The position numbers were made by a program, and so were the translations under genes. This document shows, piece by piece, positions 33,900 to 41,909 of a stretch of 64,000 bases of DNA. Each line of letters starts with the position of its first letter. The first letter of the stretch is position 1. The notes under the pieces were generated by a model that made no database searches, had not been told where the DNA came from, and saw only the letters and a list, made by a program, of their open reading frames with translations. Source of the DNA: UBA9732 sp963599445 (GTDB lineage Bacteria; Spirochaetota; Spirochaetia; Sphaerochaetales; Sphaerochaetaceae); the NCBI GenBank assembly GCA_963599445.1, contig CAVBWZ010000013.1, positions 7,370-71,369 on the forward strand, written 5' to 3'.

Positions 33900-35369
33900 A
33901 TGCTCATCAATCTGAATATGAACGAAGAAGTGAGAGCAAGGAATGTCAAGCTTTGCAAGGAAAAGGGAATCATCCTTCCAACCTTCAAGCAGATGGTGGA
34001 CCCATCGACAGTTCCAGCTGAGATAAAGGAAAAGCTCGCAAAGACAGGTCTTTGGGATGTAAACCCTGTCAACCTTTTCAGAATCACATGGAAGAATGAG
34101 CCTGTCGAACAGGGCGGTGGCTTTGGCAAGGTCAACTACATTGAGGTTCCAAAGCAGCTCACAGGCGTCAAGGCCAGGATCTTCGCACTCGTTGGAAAGT
34201 ACTTCCCAACAGGAGCACACAAGGTTGGTGCAACATATTCATGCCTCGCTCCAGCACTCGCAACTGGAAACTTCGATGCCCAGAACCAGCAGGCTGTATG
34301 GCCATCCACAGGCAACTACTGCCGTGGCGGTGCATACAACAGCGCACTTCTTGGTTGCAAGTCCATTGCAATCCTTCCAGCAGAGATGTCACAGGAGAGA
34401 TTCAACTGGCTCAAGACGGTTGCCGGCGAAGTCATTGCAACACCTGGCTGCGAGTCCAACGTAAAGGAAATCTTCGACAAGTGCCACGAGCTCGATGCAG
34501 AACGCGGCAAGCACATCGTCATCTTTAACCAGTTCGAGCAGTTCGAGAACTACCTCTGGCACTACACCGTAACAGGTGCTGCGATACTTGAGGTCCTCAA
34601 GGACCTTGGCGTCAAGCCAGAGAACGTACGCGGTTATGCGTCATCCACAGGAAGCGGCGGAACACTTGCAGCCGGCGACCACCTCAAGAAGGAGTATCCA
34701 CACATCGTCATTGCAGCAGGCGAAGCGAAGCAGTGCCCAACCCTCCTCAGAAACGGTTTTGGCGGACACAGGATCGAAGGCATTGGAGACAAGCATGTAC
34801 CATGGATCCACAACGTAAAGAACACGGACATGATCTGTGCAATAGACGACCAGGATTGTATGGACATCTACAGACTCTTCAACGAACCTGCCGGTATCAA
34901 GTACCTCAAGGAGACCGTTGGTCTTACTGACAAGCAGATCTCCGAGCTCCAGTACTTTGGAATCTCAGGCATTGGCAACACCCTCAGCGCCATCAAGATG
35001 GCCAAGTACTACGAGATGGACGAGGACGATGTCATCTTCACGATTTGCACGGACTCCGCTGTCATGTACAAGACAAGACTTGCAGAGCTCGAAGAGCAGC
35101 AGGGCAAGTTCACAGAGATGGAAGCTGCAAGAGTACACAGCGGCGCCCTTCTCCACCAGAGCTATCAGGATGCCTTGGAGCTTGGCTACTACGACAGACT
35201 CCGCATCCACAACCTCAAGTACTACACTTGGGTCGAGCAGCAGGGCAAGACATACGAAGAGATCAATGCACAGTGGTACGACAGGAACTACTGGACATCC
35301 ATCCCTCCAATGGCCGAGCAGATCGACAAACTCATCGAGGACTTCAACAAGGACGTACTCGCAGACTGA
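33900..35369 (+). CDS. PLP-dependent fold-type II enzyme of unknown specificity, candidate ammonia-lyase of the purine pathway
   Basis: A 489-residue cytoplasmic PLP enzyme related to cysteine synthase and threonine synthase beta chains. The PLP lysine is K108 in FPTGAHKVGAT; the substrate loop is PSTGNYCRGGA (135-145) and the phosphate loop is SSTGSGGTLAAGD (about 245-257). It is longer than 2,3-diaminopropionate ammonia-lyase (YgeX, about 400 residues) and only distantly similar. GGAGG lies 6 bases before the ATG. It is divergent from ygfK and shares its regulatory interval. Because no ygeX is present, it may take over the deamination of 2,3-diaminopropionate or a related amino acid; this is inference. 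A strong terminator follows. Confidence 0.85.
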   Translation: MLINLNMNEEVRARNVKLCKEKGIILPTFKQMVDPSTVPAEIKEKLAKTGLWDVNPVNLFRITWKNEPVEQGGGFGKVNYIEVPKQLTGVKARIFALVGKYFPTGAHKVGATYSCLAPALATGNFDAQNQQAVWPSTGNYCRGGAYNSALLGCKSIAILPAEMSQERFNWLKTVAGEVIATPGCESNVKEIFDKCHELDAERGKHIVIFNQFEQFENYLWHYTVTGAAILEVLKDLGVKPENVRGYASSTGSGGTLAAGDHLKKEYPHIVIAAGEAKQCPTLLRNGFGGHRIEGIGDKHVPWIHNVKNTDMICAIDDQDCMDIYRLFNEPAGIKYLKETVGLTDKQISELQYFGISGIGNTLSAIKMAKYYEMDEDDVIFTICTDSAVMYKTRLAELEEQQGKFTEMEAARVHSGALLHQSYQDALELGYYDRLRIHNLKYYTWVEQQGKTYEEINAQWYDRNYWTSIPPMAEQIDKLIEDFNKDVLAD

Positions 35370-35386
35370 ACCATGTAGGTTTGACA

Positions 35387-35417
35387 GGGACTGCCGCAAA
35401 GCGGTGGTCCCTTTTTT
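35387..35417 (+). terminator. Terminator after the PLP-enzyme gene
   Basis: GGGACTGCCGC (35387-35397), loop AAA, GCGGTGGTCCC (35401-35411) and six T form a strong rho-independent terminator. The following threonine-synthase-like gene therefore needs its own promoter, probably in 35418-35510, where I see no clear consensus boxes. Confidence 0.9.
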
Positions 35418-35521
35418 GTAATGGTCAAAGGGCTTGGCCATATTGGGAACGGGGTTTGACGAAAGCGCATCCAAGCGATGGCGTCCAACCGCTTTCCAAG
35501 ACAATTTCCTAGGAGTGAACG

Positions 35522-36742
35522 ATGAAATTCAAATATGTGTGCATAGACTGCGGCAAAGAGTTCATCACGGACGAAGTAATCTACCAGTGTCCTGAATGCG
35601 CTGCAAAATCAAAGGAAGGGGAATTCCCCCGCGGATACCTCAAGGTCATCTACGACGAAGATGAACTTAGACAGCTTCAGAAGAAGGACCATGTCTCAAT
35701 CTATGATTTCTTTCCTTATGATGTTCCCAACAAGGAAGTATATCCCATTGGAACAACACCAATCGTCAAGCCAATGCGCCTTAATGCCAAGCTTGGCCTT
35801 TCCAATGTCTACTGCAAAATGGATGCATACCTCCCCTCTGGATCCTTCAAGGACAGGGCAAGCCAGCTCATTGCAGCACAGGCCATTGCACATGACACAA
35901 AGAAGATAGCCCTTGCATCCACAGGCAACGCAGGAGCTGCCATGAGCTGTGCGGGTGCGGCATACGGACTGGACATAATCCTCTTCGTTCCAAAGACGGC
36001 TCCAATCAACAAGCTTATGCAGAGCGTCCTCTATGGAGCAACTGTCGTTCCCGTAGATGGCACATACGATGATGCCTTCCTTCTTTCGATCGCCTACACG
36101 AAGCACTTTGGCGGTATAAACCGCAACACGGCCTACAACCCAATGACCATAGAAGGCAAGAAGAGCATCTCCATTGAGCTCTTCGAGCAGCTTGGACGAC
36201 GGATTCCAGATGTAGTATACGTCCCGGTTGGTGACGGCTGTATCATAAGCAGCGTCTACAAAGGCTTCTACGACCTCATGAAGGCGGGCCTTACAGACCA
36301 CATCCCTCACATCGTGTGTTCTCAGAGCGAAAAGTCCAATGCCATAAGCCAGGCTTTTGCAACGGGGCAGTTCAAGTCAATAGAGGCATCGACCCGTGCC
36401 GATTCCATCTCTGTTGACATTCCGGCAAGCGGAAGGATGGCGGTGCAGTACCTCAAGCAGTACAAAGGCTGGTGCACACAAGTCACTGAGCAGGAAATAC
36501 TTGATGCCCAGATGAAGCTCGTCCACAACGGAGGAATCTTCGTTGAACCTGCAAGCGCAACGGCATGGGCGGCCCTTGAAAAGGACGTTCCAATGCTCAA
36601 GGAACGTTTTGGAGAGGATGTTGATGTCTGCGTTCTCCTCACAGGAATAGGCTTCAAGGACATGGCTGTCTTCGATGGTCGTGTATCCATGCCCTCCCCT
36701 ATCGAGAACAGCGTGGAAGCTGTCATAAAGCGCTTCAGCTGA
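35522..36742 (+). CDS. Threonine synthase-like PLP enzyme
   Basis: A 406-residue enzyme of the threonine synthase family. A zinc-ribbon-like N terminus (VCIDCGKEF and YQCPECAAKS) precedes the catalytic domain, as in many archaeal-type threonine synthases. The PLP lysine lies in YLPSGSFKDRASQ (about residue 109), ASTGNAGAAMSCAGAAYG is the glycine-rich loop, and EPASATAWAAL is near the end. The ATG has AGGAG 6 bases upstream. It may simply make threonine from O-phosphohomoserine; its place behind the PLP enzyme and opposite the purine operon leaves open a role with 2,3-diaminopropionate-like substrates. No other threonine biosynthesis gene is near. Confidence 0.85.
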   Translation: MKFKYVCIDCGKEFITDEVIYQCPECAAKSKEGEFPRGYLKVIYDEDELRQLQKKDHVSIYDFFPYDVPNKEVYPIGTTPIVKPMRLNAKLGLSNVYCKMDAYLPSGSFKDRASQLIAAQAIAHDTKKIALASTGNAGAAMSCAGAAYGLDIILFVPKTAPINKLMQSVLYGATVVPVDGTYDDAFLLSIAYTKHFGGINRNTAYNPMTIEGKKSISIELFEQLGRRIPDVVYVPVGDGCIISSVYKGFYDLMKAGLTDHIPHIVCSQSEKSNAISQAFATGQFKSIEASTRADSISVDIPASGRMAVQYLKQYKGWCTQVTEQEILDAQMKLVHNGGIFVEPASATAWAALEKDVPMLKERFGEDVDVCVLLTGIGFKDMAVFDGRVSMPSPIENSVEAVIKRFS

Positions 36743-36813
36743 GTTTGGTTGAAAAACGTTCGTCTAGAGGTTATATTTTCCATTGTGCCGCAGTGCAATG
36801 CGGAAGGAGAACG

Positions 36814-37287
36814 ATGATGGATAAGCTTTTGATTGGCCTTGGAATTGGACTCGTTGTCGCAATTATCGTGTACATTTGGCAGTCGATTTCCAAACATGAC
36901 ATAGAAAAGAAGGGAAAGGACGAGGTTGCAAAGCTCAAAGGCCTCCTTGCAGACCGCATGGACATAGAGTCCGCAGGTGTAAACAAGCTCAAGGCTGAGA
37001 ACGAAGAGCTCAAGAAAGCCAACGAGAACCTTAGGATAACCAATGCAGCTCTTGCCCAAAAGCCAGGCCGCGCAGAGGTCCAGCGCCTTCAGATCTACCA
37101 AAAGGCCGTCGACCGTCTCATCATAAACAGCCCAGGCTTTGGAGCTGCATGGCAGTCGGCTCTCAAGGAAAGCGAGGACGAGTTCGAAAAGATCTACTCA
37201 GGAACCCAAGCGTTCTGGAAGAAGATTCTCCCAGGCCGCACCAACGCCAAGCTCATAGACAAGGACAACGTCGTAGACGAACAGTAG
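36814..37287 (+). CDS. Membrane-anchored coiled-coil protein of unknown function
   Basis: A 157-residue protein. A single N-terminal transmembrane helix (LLIGLGIGLVVAIIVYIW, about 5-22) is followed by a charged coiled coil (DEVAKLKGLLADRM, KLKAENEELKKANENLRITN) and a C-terminal region without known motif. AGGAG precedes the ATG pair at 36814/36817 by 4 or 7 bases; either may be used. An open frame further upstream (36745) has no ribosome binding site. The layout resembles small DUF-type envelope or division-associated proteins; I cannot name a family. Confidence 0.75.
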   Translation: MMDKLLIGLGIGLVVAIIVYIWQSISKHDIEKKGKDEVAKLKGLLADRMDIESAGVNKLKAENEELKKANENLRITNAALAQKPGRAEVQRLQIYQKAVDRLIINSPGFGAAWQSALKESEDEFEKIYSGTQAFWKKILPGRTNAKLIDKDNVVDEQ

Positions 37288-37310
37288 TATTAATTGGGCG
37301 GCAGTCTTGG

Positions 37311-37343
37311 AGCCAGCTTGCATCTTAGCAGGCTGGCTTTTTT
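37311..37343 (+). terminator. Terminator after the coiled-coil protein gene
   Basis: AGCCAGC (37311-37317) pairs with GCTGGCT (37332-37338), followed by TTTTTT (to 37343). Confidence 0.82.
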
Positions 37344-37349
37344 GTGCGT

Positions 37350-37620
37350 TTATGGGGCTGAGCCTACTGGGCGCACTGGGCTTGCTGGGCACACTATGGC
37401 GCACTGATTTGCTCTCGAAATGCAATGCCTGTGTCATGACACTTGCTCTTGCTACGGACGCTGTGCTACAACTGCTACAGACACAACAACTGCCACAACC
37501 ACTACAGCATCTACAGATTGGCCACAGATTCAAGTACCATGCCAAAATCTGATGCGTCCTAGTGCGCCGTAGTCCGCCGCCATACGCCCTAATACGCCAT
37601 ACTCCGCCACACAACGCCAT
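37350..37620. repeat. Noncoding tract of degenerate repeats
   Basis: Between the terminator at 37343 and the BrnTA promoter there is no convincing gene. The left part (37355-37410) repeats GGGC(G/A)CACTGGGC-like words; the middle (37440-37550) is a CTACA/GCCACA tract related to the one at 12607; the right part (37555-37615) repeats a TACGCC/GTCCGCC unit (CGCCGTAGTCCGCCGCC, TACGCCCTAATACGCC, ACTCCGCCACACAACGCC). Right and left parts are imperfectly complementary (AGTGCGCC against GGCGCACT), so the transcript could fold back on itself. Confidence 0.5.
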
Positions 37621-37703
37621 TCAAAGCCCTACTGTGCCACTCTTTGACAGCCAAGACGAAAGAAAATATTTAAGTTTTTATATTTATTCTTTTATATTTA
37701 TCA

Positions 37704-37718
37704 TTGACTTATTGTCAA
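37704..37718. promoter_or_regulatory. Palindrome at the BrnTA promoter
   Basis: TTGAC (37704-37708) and GTCAA (37714-37718) form a short palindrome about 35 bases before the brnT start. The left arm can act as -35 (TTGACT), with TATCCT 18 bases further as -10. BrnA-type antitoxins bind and repress their own promoters, so this is a candidate autoregulatory operator. Confidence 0.45.
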
Positions 37719-37750
37719 AAATGAACTTATCCTTGTAGCAGGAGTTTCTG

Positions 37751-38065
37751 ATGGGGAGAACTGTTGTAGTTGGAGATTTTGAATGGGATGAAGAAAAATC
37801 CCAAACAAATGAAAGGAAACATGGATTTGGGTTTGAAGAAATCCTTGATATGTTTGAAGACCCGTTTCTTCTTGAGACTTTTGACATAAACCACTCATCG
37901 TCAGAAGAAGAAAGGTTTTTAGCTTTAGGAATGACGCATGGAATTCTGGTGGTGATTACATGCTTTACAGAAAGAAACGGAAGAACACGCATCATTTCAT
38001 CAAGAAGAGCATTGAAAGAAGAAAAGGAAATCTACTATGAAAGACAAAAACACATTTACGACTGA
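37751..38065 (+). CDS. brnT: BrnT-family ribonuclease toxin
   Basis: A 104-residue RelE-like toxin of the BrnT family (DUF497), which cleaves mRNA on or off the ribosome and stalls growth when free of antitoxin. The family pattern is visible: FEWDEEKSQTNERKHGFGFE at 10-29, then FEDPFLL, EERFLALGMTHG and ITCFTERNGRTRIISSRRA, ending with EIYYERQ. AGGAG lies 6 bases before the ATG. It overlaps the antitoxin gene by 29 bases. Toxin before antitoxin is normal for BrnTA. Confidence 0.93.
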   Translation: MGRTVVVGDFEWDEEKSQTNERKHGFGFEEILDMFEDPFLLETFDINHSSSEEERFLALGMTHGILVVITCFTERNGRTRIISSRRALKEEKEIYYERQKHIYD

Positions 38066-38306
38066 AAGACTTGCAGAACTTGAAAAAATGCCAATAGACA
38101 CAACGGATATACCAGCTCTTACAGAAGAGCAAAAAAAAGCCTTGTTCTTCAAGAACTGGAGACCAGTCAAAAAGACGATAACAATACAAATAGACATGGA
38201 TACATTGCAAAGATTCAGAACTCCAAACCCAAAAGGATATCAAAGCAGGATAAACGATGCTCTCCGTTGGGCTCTTGACAACGGATACACAGAACACAGG
38301 GCATAG
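38037..38306 (+). CDS. brnA: BrnA-family antitoxin
   Basis: An 89-residue antitoxin that neutralises BrnT and represses the operon. The N-terminal half binds the toxin; the C-terminal half contains the ribbon-helix-helix DNA-binding part, with KKTITIQIDMDTLQRFR as strand and first helix and GYQSRINDALRWALDNG as second helix. The start lies inside the 3' end of brnT, so translation is coupled. The length matches the family. Confidence 0.9.
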   Translation: MKDKNTFTTERLAELEKMPIDTTDIPALTEEQKKALFFKNWRPVKKTITIQIDMDTLQRFRTPNPKGYQSRINDALRWALDNGYTEHRA

Positions 38307-38452
38307 AATTATTGTTCCAAAGGAATCATTGCTACGAAACTATCTTTCCATCAGCAGAAATGCCATGTAATGAGGAATCGTCAATACTGCACCATATCTT
38401 CCAACATTGTAGTTTCCTATCCAGTGATTGAATCCCATTCATAAGAAGAAGG

Positions 38453-38477
38453 CCAGTCTCAAGGCTGGTTTTCTTTT
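38453..38477 (+). terminator. Probable terminator in the region after brnA
   Basis: CCAGTC (38453-38458), loop TCAA, GGCTGG (38463-38468), then TTTTCTTTTT. Between brnA and here (38307-38452) and from here to the tRNA terminator at 38719 I see no gene; a 70-codon minus frame around 38332-38544 has no ribosome binding site or recognisable motif. Confidence 0.55.
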
Positions 38478-38718
38478 TGCCAAAAGAACTGTTCAACACC
38501 CGGTGAACACCCCTCCAAAGTTGGATTGTACAATTGGATTTCAAATATTTACCAAGGGAGCTTTAGCATGCGCAGCAATATTTTTATAGCGAGTTTTTAC
38601 GCAAACACAATATTTTTCAAACGACTTTTGAAGTATCATCTTTAAGTCGGGTACTTGTCAAGAAAACTGTCTTTAAACAACAAAACAGATAGTCAAACAG
38701 TTTCAACATAAAAGAAAA

Positions 38719-38748
38719 GAGCCACAATTCTACATTGAATTGTGACTC
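38719..38748 (-). terminator. Terminator of the tRNA-Leu gene
   Basis: GAGCCACAATTC (38719-38730) pairs with GAATTGTGACTC (38737-38748), one wobble or mismatch in 12 positions; on the minus strand TTTTCTTTTA follows. Confidence 0.85.
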
Positions 38749-38755
38749 AGGAGCT

Positions 38756-38838
38756 TACCAAAGACGGGACTCGGACCCGTACGGCCTTGCGGCCAGGGGA
38801 TTTTAAGTCCCCGGTGTCTACCATTCCACCACTTTGGC
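38756..38838 (-). tRNA. tRNA-Leu (anticodon TAA)
   Basis: Read on the minus strand, the acceptor GCCAAAG pairs with CTTTGGT (one G-T). The anticodon stem GGGGA/TCCCC encloses CTTAAAA, giving anticodon TAA. The long variable arm GGCCGCAAGGCC marks a class II tRNA. The T arm has GTCCGAG in place of the usual GTTCGAG. The discriminator is A and CCA is not encoded. Confidence 0.93.
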
Positions 38839-38918
38839 ACGAGTATGATATTAAAGTCAAAACATCCGTTAGTCAATTGAACAAGCCTTCCAATGTGTCA
38901 GGGAATCCTTTTTTCGAT

Positions 38919-38945
38919 AAAAAAGTGACATTGCTGTCACTTTTT
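38919..38945. terminator. Bidirectional hairpin with A/T tracts
   Basis: AAAAAAGTGACA (38919-38930) pairs with TGTCACTTTTT (38935-38945) over a 4-base loop. It can end transcripts in both directions and isolates the Rpn locus from the tRNA. Confidence 0.7.
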
Positions 38946-39003
38946 CTTGTAAAACATCATTTTGTGTGACAATGAGTTATCCGGAATCACTCAAAAATCT
39001 TTC

Positions 39004-39020
39004 GAAAACCGTGAATGGAA
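39004..39020 (+). repeat. 17-bp element shared with position 404-420 (copy 2)
   Basis: An exact second copy of GAAAACCGTGAATGGAA, 75 bases before the Rpn-like start codon. Between it and the gene lies a possible 18-codon leader frame starting at 39048 whose 3' end covers the ribosome binding site AGGAGG; I do not rate that frame as a gene. Confidence 0.5.
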
Positions 39021-39095
39021 ATGCCTGGTTTTTTGGAATTAGTAATATGAAAGGCTCTTGGGAGCTTCCAACGTTACTTTCCAGGAGGTGTTTCA

Positions 39096-39992
39096 ATGGT
39101 TAAGAAACACAACGGTTCACAAAGGGTTTTCGGTAGAAGGGACAGAAGGGACATCCCGCTTGAGAACGACGCCATGTTCGCGGAGGTCATGCGGCGAAAG
39201 GATGCATGCATTGGACTACTTGAGACCATATTCGAGGGTCGCAGGATAAGGGACATAGTCTATGAGGACGACTTCTCCATAGAACCCCAGAAGAACATCA
39301 TATTCGACCCCGGAAACAAGAGCATACGCCTTGATGTCTACTTCGAGGACGAGGACGCCGTATACGACATAGAGCTGCAGAAGGTAAAACGCTGGAACCT
39401 TGCCAAGAGGTCAAGGATGTATTCCTCCATGATGGACGCGAACATGCTGGACAAGGGACTCGAGTACGATGCGCTGAAGAAGAGCTACGTCATATTCGTA
39501 TGCATGTTCGACGTCTTTGGAAAGGGGATGAAGTCGTACCGCTTCAGGACCATGTGCGAGAACATGCAGGGCTTGCCTTTGGACGACGGCAGATATATCA
39601 TTGTCGTGAACACGAAGGGCTCCGCCGGGGACTCCACGGAGGACATGGATGCGTTCTTCGAGTACCTGAACGGTGGAACCAAGTCCATAGGTACTGGCAA
39701 GGACAGCGGCAACGAGTTCATAAGGAAGCTTGACAGGTATGTCCTTGACATAAACGGTGACGAGGACTGGAGGCAGGGCTATATGAAGTACGAACTGAAC
39801 CTCATTGAGAAATACAAGGATGGAAAGTCAGAAGGTATAAACGAAGGCATCTCCATTGGCAGAGCCGAGGGCGAAGCCAACGAAAGAAACCGCATGGTCA
39901 AATCCATGTATTCGGATGGTGTACCAATGGGAAAGATTTCACAATACGCCTCGATTCCAGTTGAAGATGTTGAAGCAATACTGAAAAGCTGA
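39096..39992 (+). CDS. Rpn/PDDEXK-family (PF12784-like) nuclease or transposase-related protein
   Basis: A 298-residue protein of the recombination-promoting nuclease/PD-(D/E)XK transposase family. The opening LENDAMFAEVMRRKDACIGLLE, the nuclease core IRLDVYFEDEDAVYDIELQK (Asp and E-x-Q/K) and RSRMYSSMMDANMLDKG are diagnostic, and the C-terminal tail (EGINEGISIGRAEG) is the low-complexity repeat typical of these proteins. AGGAGG lies 7 bases before the ATG. Rpn proteins are DNA nucleases linked to phage defence. An in-frame internal start at 39783 with its own GGAGG could make the small C-terminal product that inhibits the nuclease. Confidence 0.9.
   Translation: MVKKHNGSQRVFGRRDRRDIPLENDAMFAEVMRRKDACIGLLETIFEGRRIRDIVYEDDFSIEPQKNIIFDPGNKSIRLDVYFEDEDAVYDIELQKVKRWNLAKRSRMYSSMMDANMLDKGLEYDALKKSYVIFVCMFDVFGKGMKSYRFRTMCENMQGLPLDDGRYIIVVNTKGSAGDSTEDMDAFFEYLNGGTKSIGTGKDSGNEFIRKLDRYVLDINGDEDWRQGYMKYELNLIEKYKDGKSEGINEGISIGRAEGEANERNRMVKSMYSDGVPMGKISQYASIPVEDVEAILKS
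39783..39992 (+). other. Candidate internal translation product (Rpn small form, 69 residues)
   Basis: In frame within the Rpn gene, ATG at 39783 is preceded by GGAGG (39769-39773) with 9 bases spacing and by AGGG closer in. It would give MKYELNLIEKYKDGKSEGIN and onward, the whole C-terminal tail. In E. coli rpn genes such internal starts produce small antitoxin-like proteins. The independent C-terminal gene at 40066 begins at the homologous residue, which supports that this is a real unit. Confidence 0.5.
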
Positions 39993-40065
39993 TTATTCGT
40001 GCCGTGGATCATATCGGATTGGTTCACGGCAACCTGCAAAGGACATAAAGAGGACAGAATACGCT

Positions 40066-40290
40066 ATGTACAAATACGAACTGAACCTCATTGAGAAATT
40101 CAAGGACGGCAAAGCCGAAGGAATCAACGAAGGAATCTCAATCGGCAGAGCTGAGGGCGTTTCCATTGGCGAAGCCAACGCCACCAACCGCATTGTCAAA
40201 GAAATGAACTCCAACGGAATACCAATTCCAGTCATTTCCAAATGTACCTCTGTCCCAATTGAAAAGGTCGAGGCGATATTGGAAAGCTGA
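40066..40290 (+). CDS. Stand-alone copy of the Rpn C-terminal tail, possible antitoxin
   Basis: A 74-residue protein that aligns along its whole length with the last 69 residues of the preceding Rpn protein: both begin KYELNLIEK(Y/F)KDGK(S/A)EGINEG and end VEAIL(K/E)S, with one 4-residue insertion (VSIG). The two DNA stretches are clearly duplicates. GAGGA lies 11 bases upstream. It contains none of the nuclease core. It is either a remnant of a second, truncated rpn gene or a functional inhibitor derived from the tail. Confidence 0.7.
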   Translation: MYKYELNLIEKFKDGKAEGINEGISIGRAEGVSIGEANATNRIVKEMNSNGIPIPVISKCTSVPIEKVEAILES

Positions 40291-40388
40291 GAAACGGGTT
40301 CCAGCTTTCTTATGAAAGGAGCTTCCAAGTGGACACCACATGAAAGCTCCGTAAAAAACCGAACAAAAAACACTGATTGTATTGGAAC

Positions 40389-41897
40389 TCAATAGTATTT
40401 GACTATACTTGGGTCAATTCCTTTGAAAGTATTTTTTTCGGCTGCCATCTCCTTGAGAGCACTTGGACACCTGATCTCCGTCAGACCGGTGCAACCCTCA
40501 AAAACCTCATTTCCTATGGTTGTAACAGATTCAGGAATGGTGATGCTACCTGTCAAACCTGTACACATATAAAAGGCACAACCTGCAATCCCTGTTACAC
40601 CGTTGGGAATTTCAATACTCGTCAGACCTGTGCAATATGCAAAAGCATTACCGTATATTGCTTTTACGGAATCAGGAATAGTGATGCTCTTCAAGCTTTT
40701 ACAATCAGTAAAAATTTCCGAGGCTATGGATTCCAATGACCTTGGGAGGGTAACACTTGTCAAACTTGTGCAATACTTAAAGACACCCATTCCAAAATTC
40801 TTCACAGAGTCTGGAATAACAATGCTTTTCAGGCTTTTGCAGCCCAAAAAAGCATATCCCCAAATGGTTTCTACAGAATCAGCAATAGTAACACTTGTAA
40901 GGTTTGCAAATTCAGCAAAAGCTCTACCATTGATTTCTTTTACAGGCACAGTCTTACCTGACTCAGGATCAACATATGTACTTGGTATGACAACCGCAGC
41001 GTTTGTCGATTCCGTTGGTTCAAAGCCTTCTACTACAGCATATCCGTTTTCTACTTCATATTTCAGCTTGACCTGTACCACTGGCTCAGAGGTCTCCCAT
41101 ACCGCTTTCAATTCAATGTCCTTTGTGATAGCAGTATTGAAATCGAAATCCTTGCCATCCAGCGTCCATTTTACGAATGCGTAGCCTTTCTTTGTAGGGT
41201 CAGCCGGCTTGGCTACCTTCCCGCCAGACTTGACGGTGACAGAATCCACAGCAGAACCACCGTCGGTATTAAATGTGACAGTACATTCCGCCTCAACTAC
41301 AGAAACCTCACAAGTAGCTGTCATACCTCCATCCTCAGTCGTAGCAGTGATTGTAGCAACCCCTTCTTTCCTCGCTGTCACCACTCCAGATGCGTCTACA
41401 ACAGCTATCGTATCATCGCTTGATATCCATTTGACGCGCTTGTTGCTTGCATTCTCTGGAGATACTGTTGCTGTAAGTACACGACTTTCTCCAACTTCCA
41501 GTTCTACATTTTCCCAGTTCAATTCAAGGCCGGTTACAGCCACCTCGATATTTTTCACAGTTATGGTACATGTTGCAACAACTCCACTTCCATCCTTGGC
41601 CTTTGCGGTTATATTTGCTGTTCCTGCGCTGACGCATTCGACCTTCCCGTCCTGGTCCACCGTTGCAACGTCTGCATTGTCAGATGTCCACTCTACCCTC
41701 TTGTCCGATGCATCGTCAGGAGCAATCGTTATCATCAAATCCAATTCGCTTCCAACGAATGCTTCCATAGAGGACTCGTCAAAGGAAATTCCAGTGACTT
41801 TGATTACTGTTCCCCCCTCCACTTCTTCATTGCAGGCTGTAAAAACGAACAGCAGACAAAGCAATGCTACCAAAACGATTCTTGCAGTTTTTTCCAT
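40389..41897 (-). CDS. BIG2/InlB-repeat/BspA leucine-rich surface lipoprotein
   Basis: A 502-residue lipoprotein (MEKTARIVLVALLCLLFVFT, Cys about 22). In order: two BIG2 Ig-like domains (about 32-115 and 118-200, each with V-x-W-x-S-x-(D/S)-x-x-x-A-V-V-D), an InlB B-repeat (VTFNTDGGSAVDSVTVKSGG to IELKAVW, about 205-270) and about seven BspA-type LRR_5 repeats (AFLGCKSLKSIVIPDSVK and similar) to the end. Such proteins bind host matrix or other bacteria. AAGGAGG precedes the ATG. It is the last of a run of surface lipoprotein genes. Confidence 0.92.
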   Translation of the reverse strand: MEKTARIVLVALLCLLFVFTACNEEVEGGTVIKVTGISFDESSMEAFVGSELDLMITIAPDDASDKRVEWTSDNADVATVDQDGKVECVSAGTANITAKAKDGSGVVATCTITVKNIEVAVTGLELNWENVELEVGESRVLTATVSPENASNKRVKWISSDDTIAVVDASGVVTARKEGVATITATTEDGGMTATCEVSVVEAECTVTFNTDGGSAVDSVTVKSGGKVAKPADPTKKGYAFVKWTLDGKDFDFNTAITKDIELKAVWETSEPVVQVKLKYEVENGYAVVEGFEPTESTNAAVVIPSTYVDPESGKTVPVKEINGRAFAEFANLTSVTIADSVETIWGYAFLGCKSLKSIVIPDSVKNFGMGVFKYCTSLTSVTLPRSLESIASEIFTDCKSLKSITIPDSVKAIYGNAFAYCTGLTSIEIPNGVTGIAGCAFYMCTGLTGSITIPESVTTIGNEVFEGCTGLTEIRCPSALKEMAAEKNTFKGIDPSIVKYY

Positions 41898-41909
41898 AAC
41901 GAACCTCCT

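Noticed and set aside
38332..38544. Minus-strand 70-codon frame after the BrnTA genes
   Set aside because: No ribosome binding site, no signal or family motif, and it is crossed by a terminator-like hairpin.
39048..39104. Possible 18-codon leader peptide before the Rpn gene
   Set aside because: It starts at an ATG without a ribosome binding site and merely covers the Rpn ribosome binding site; coding cannot be supported.
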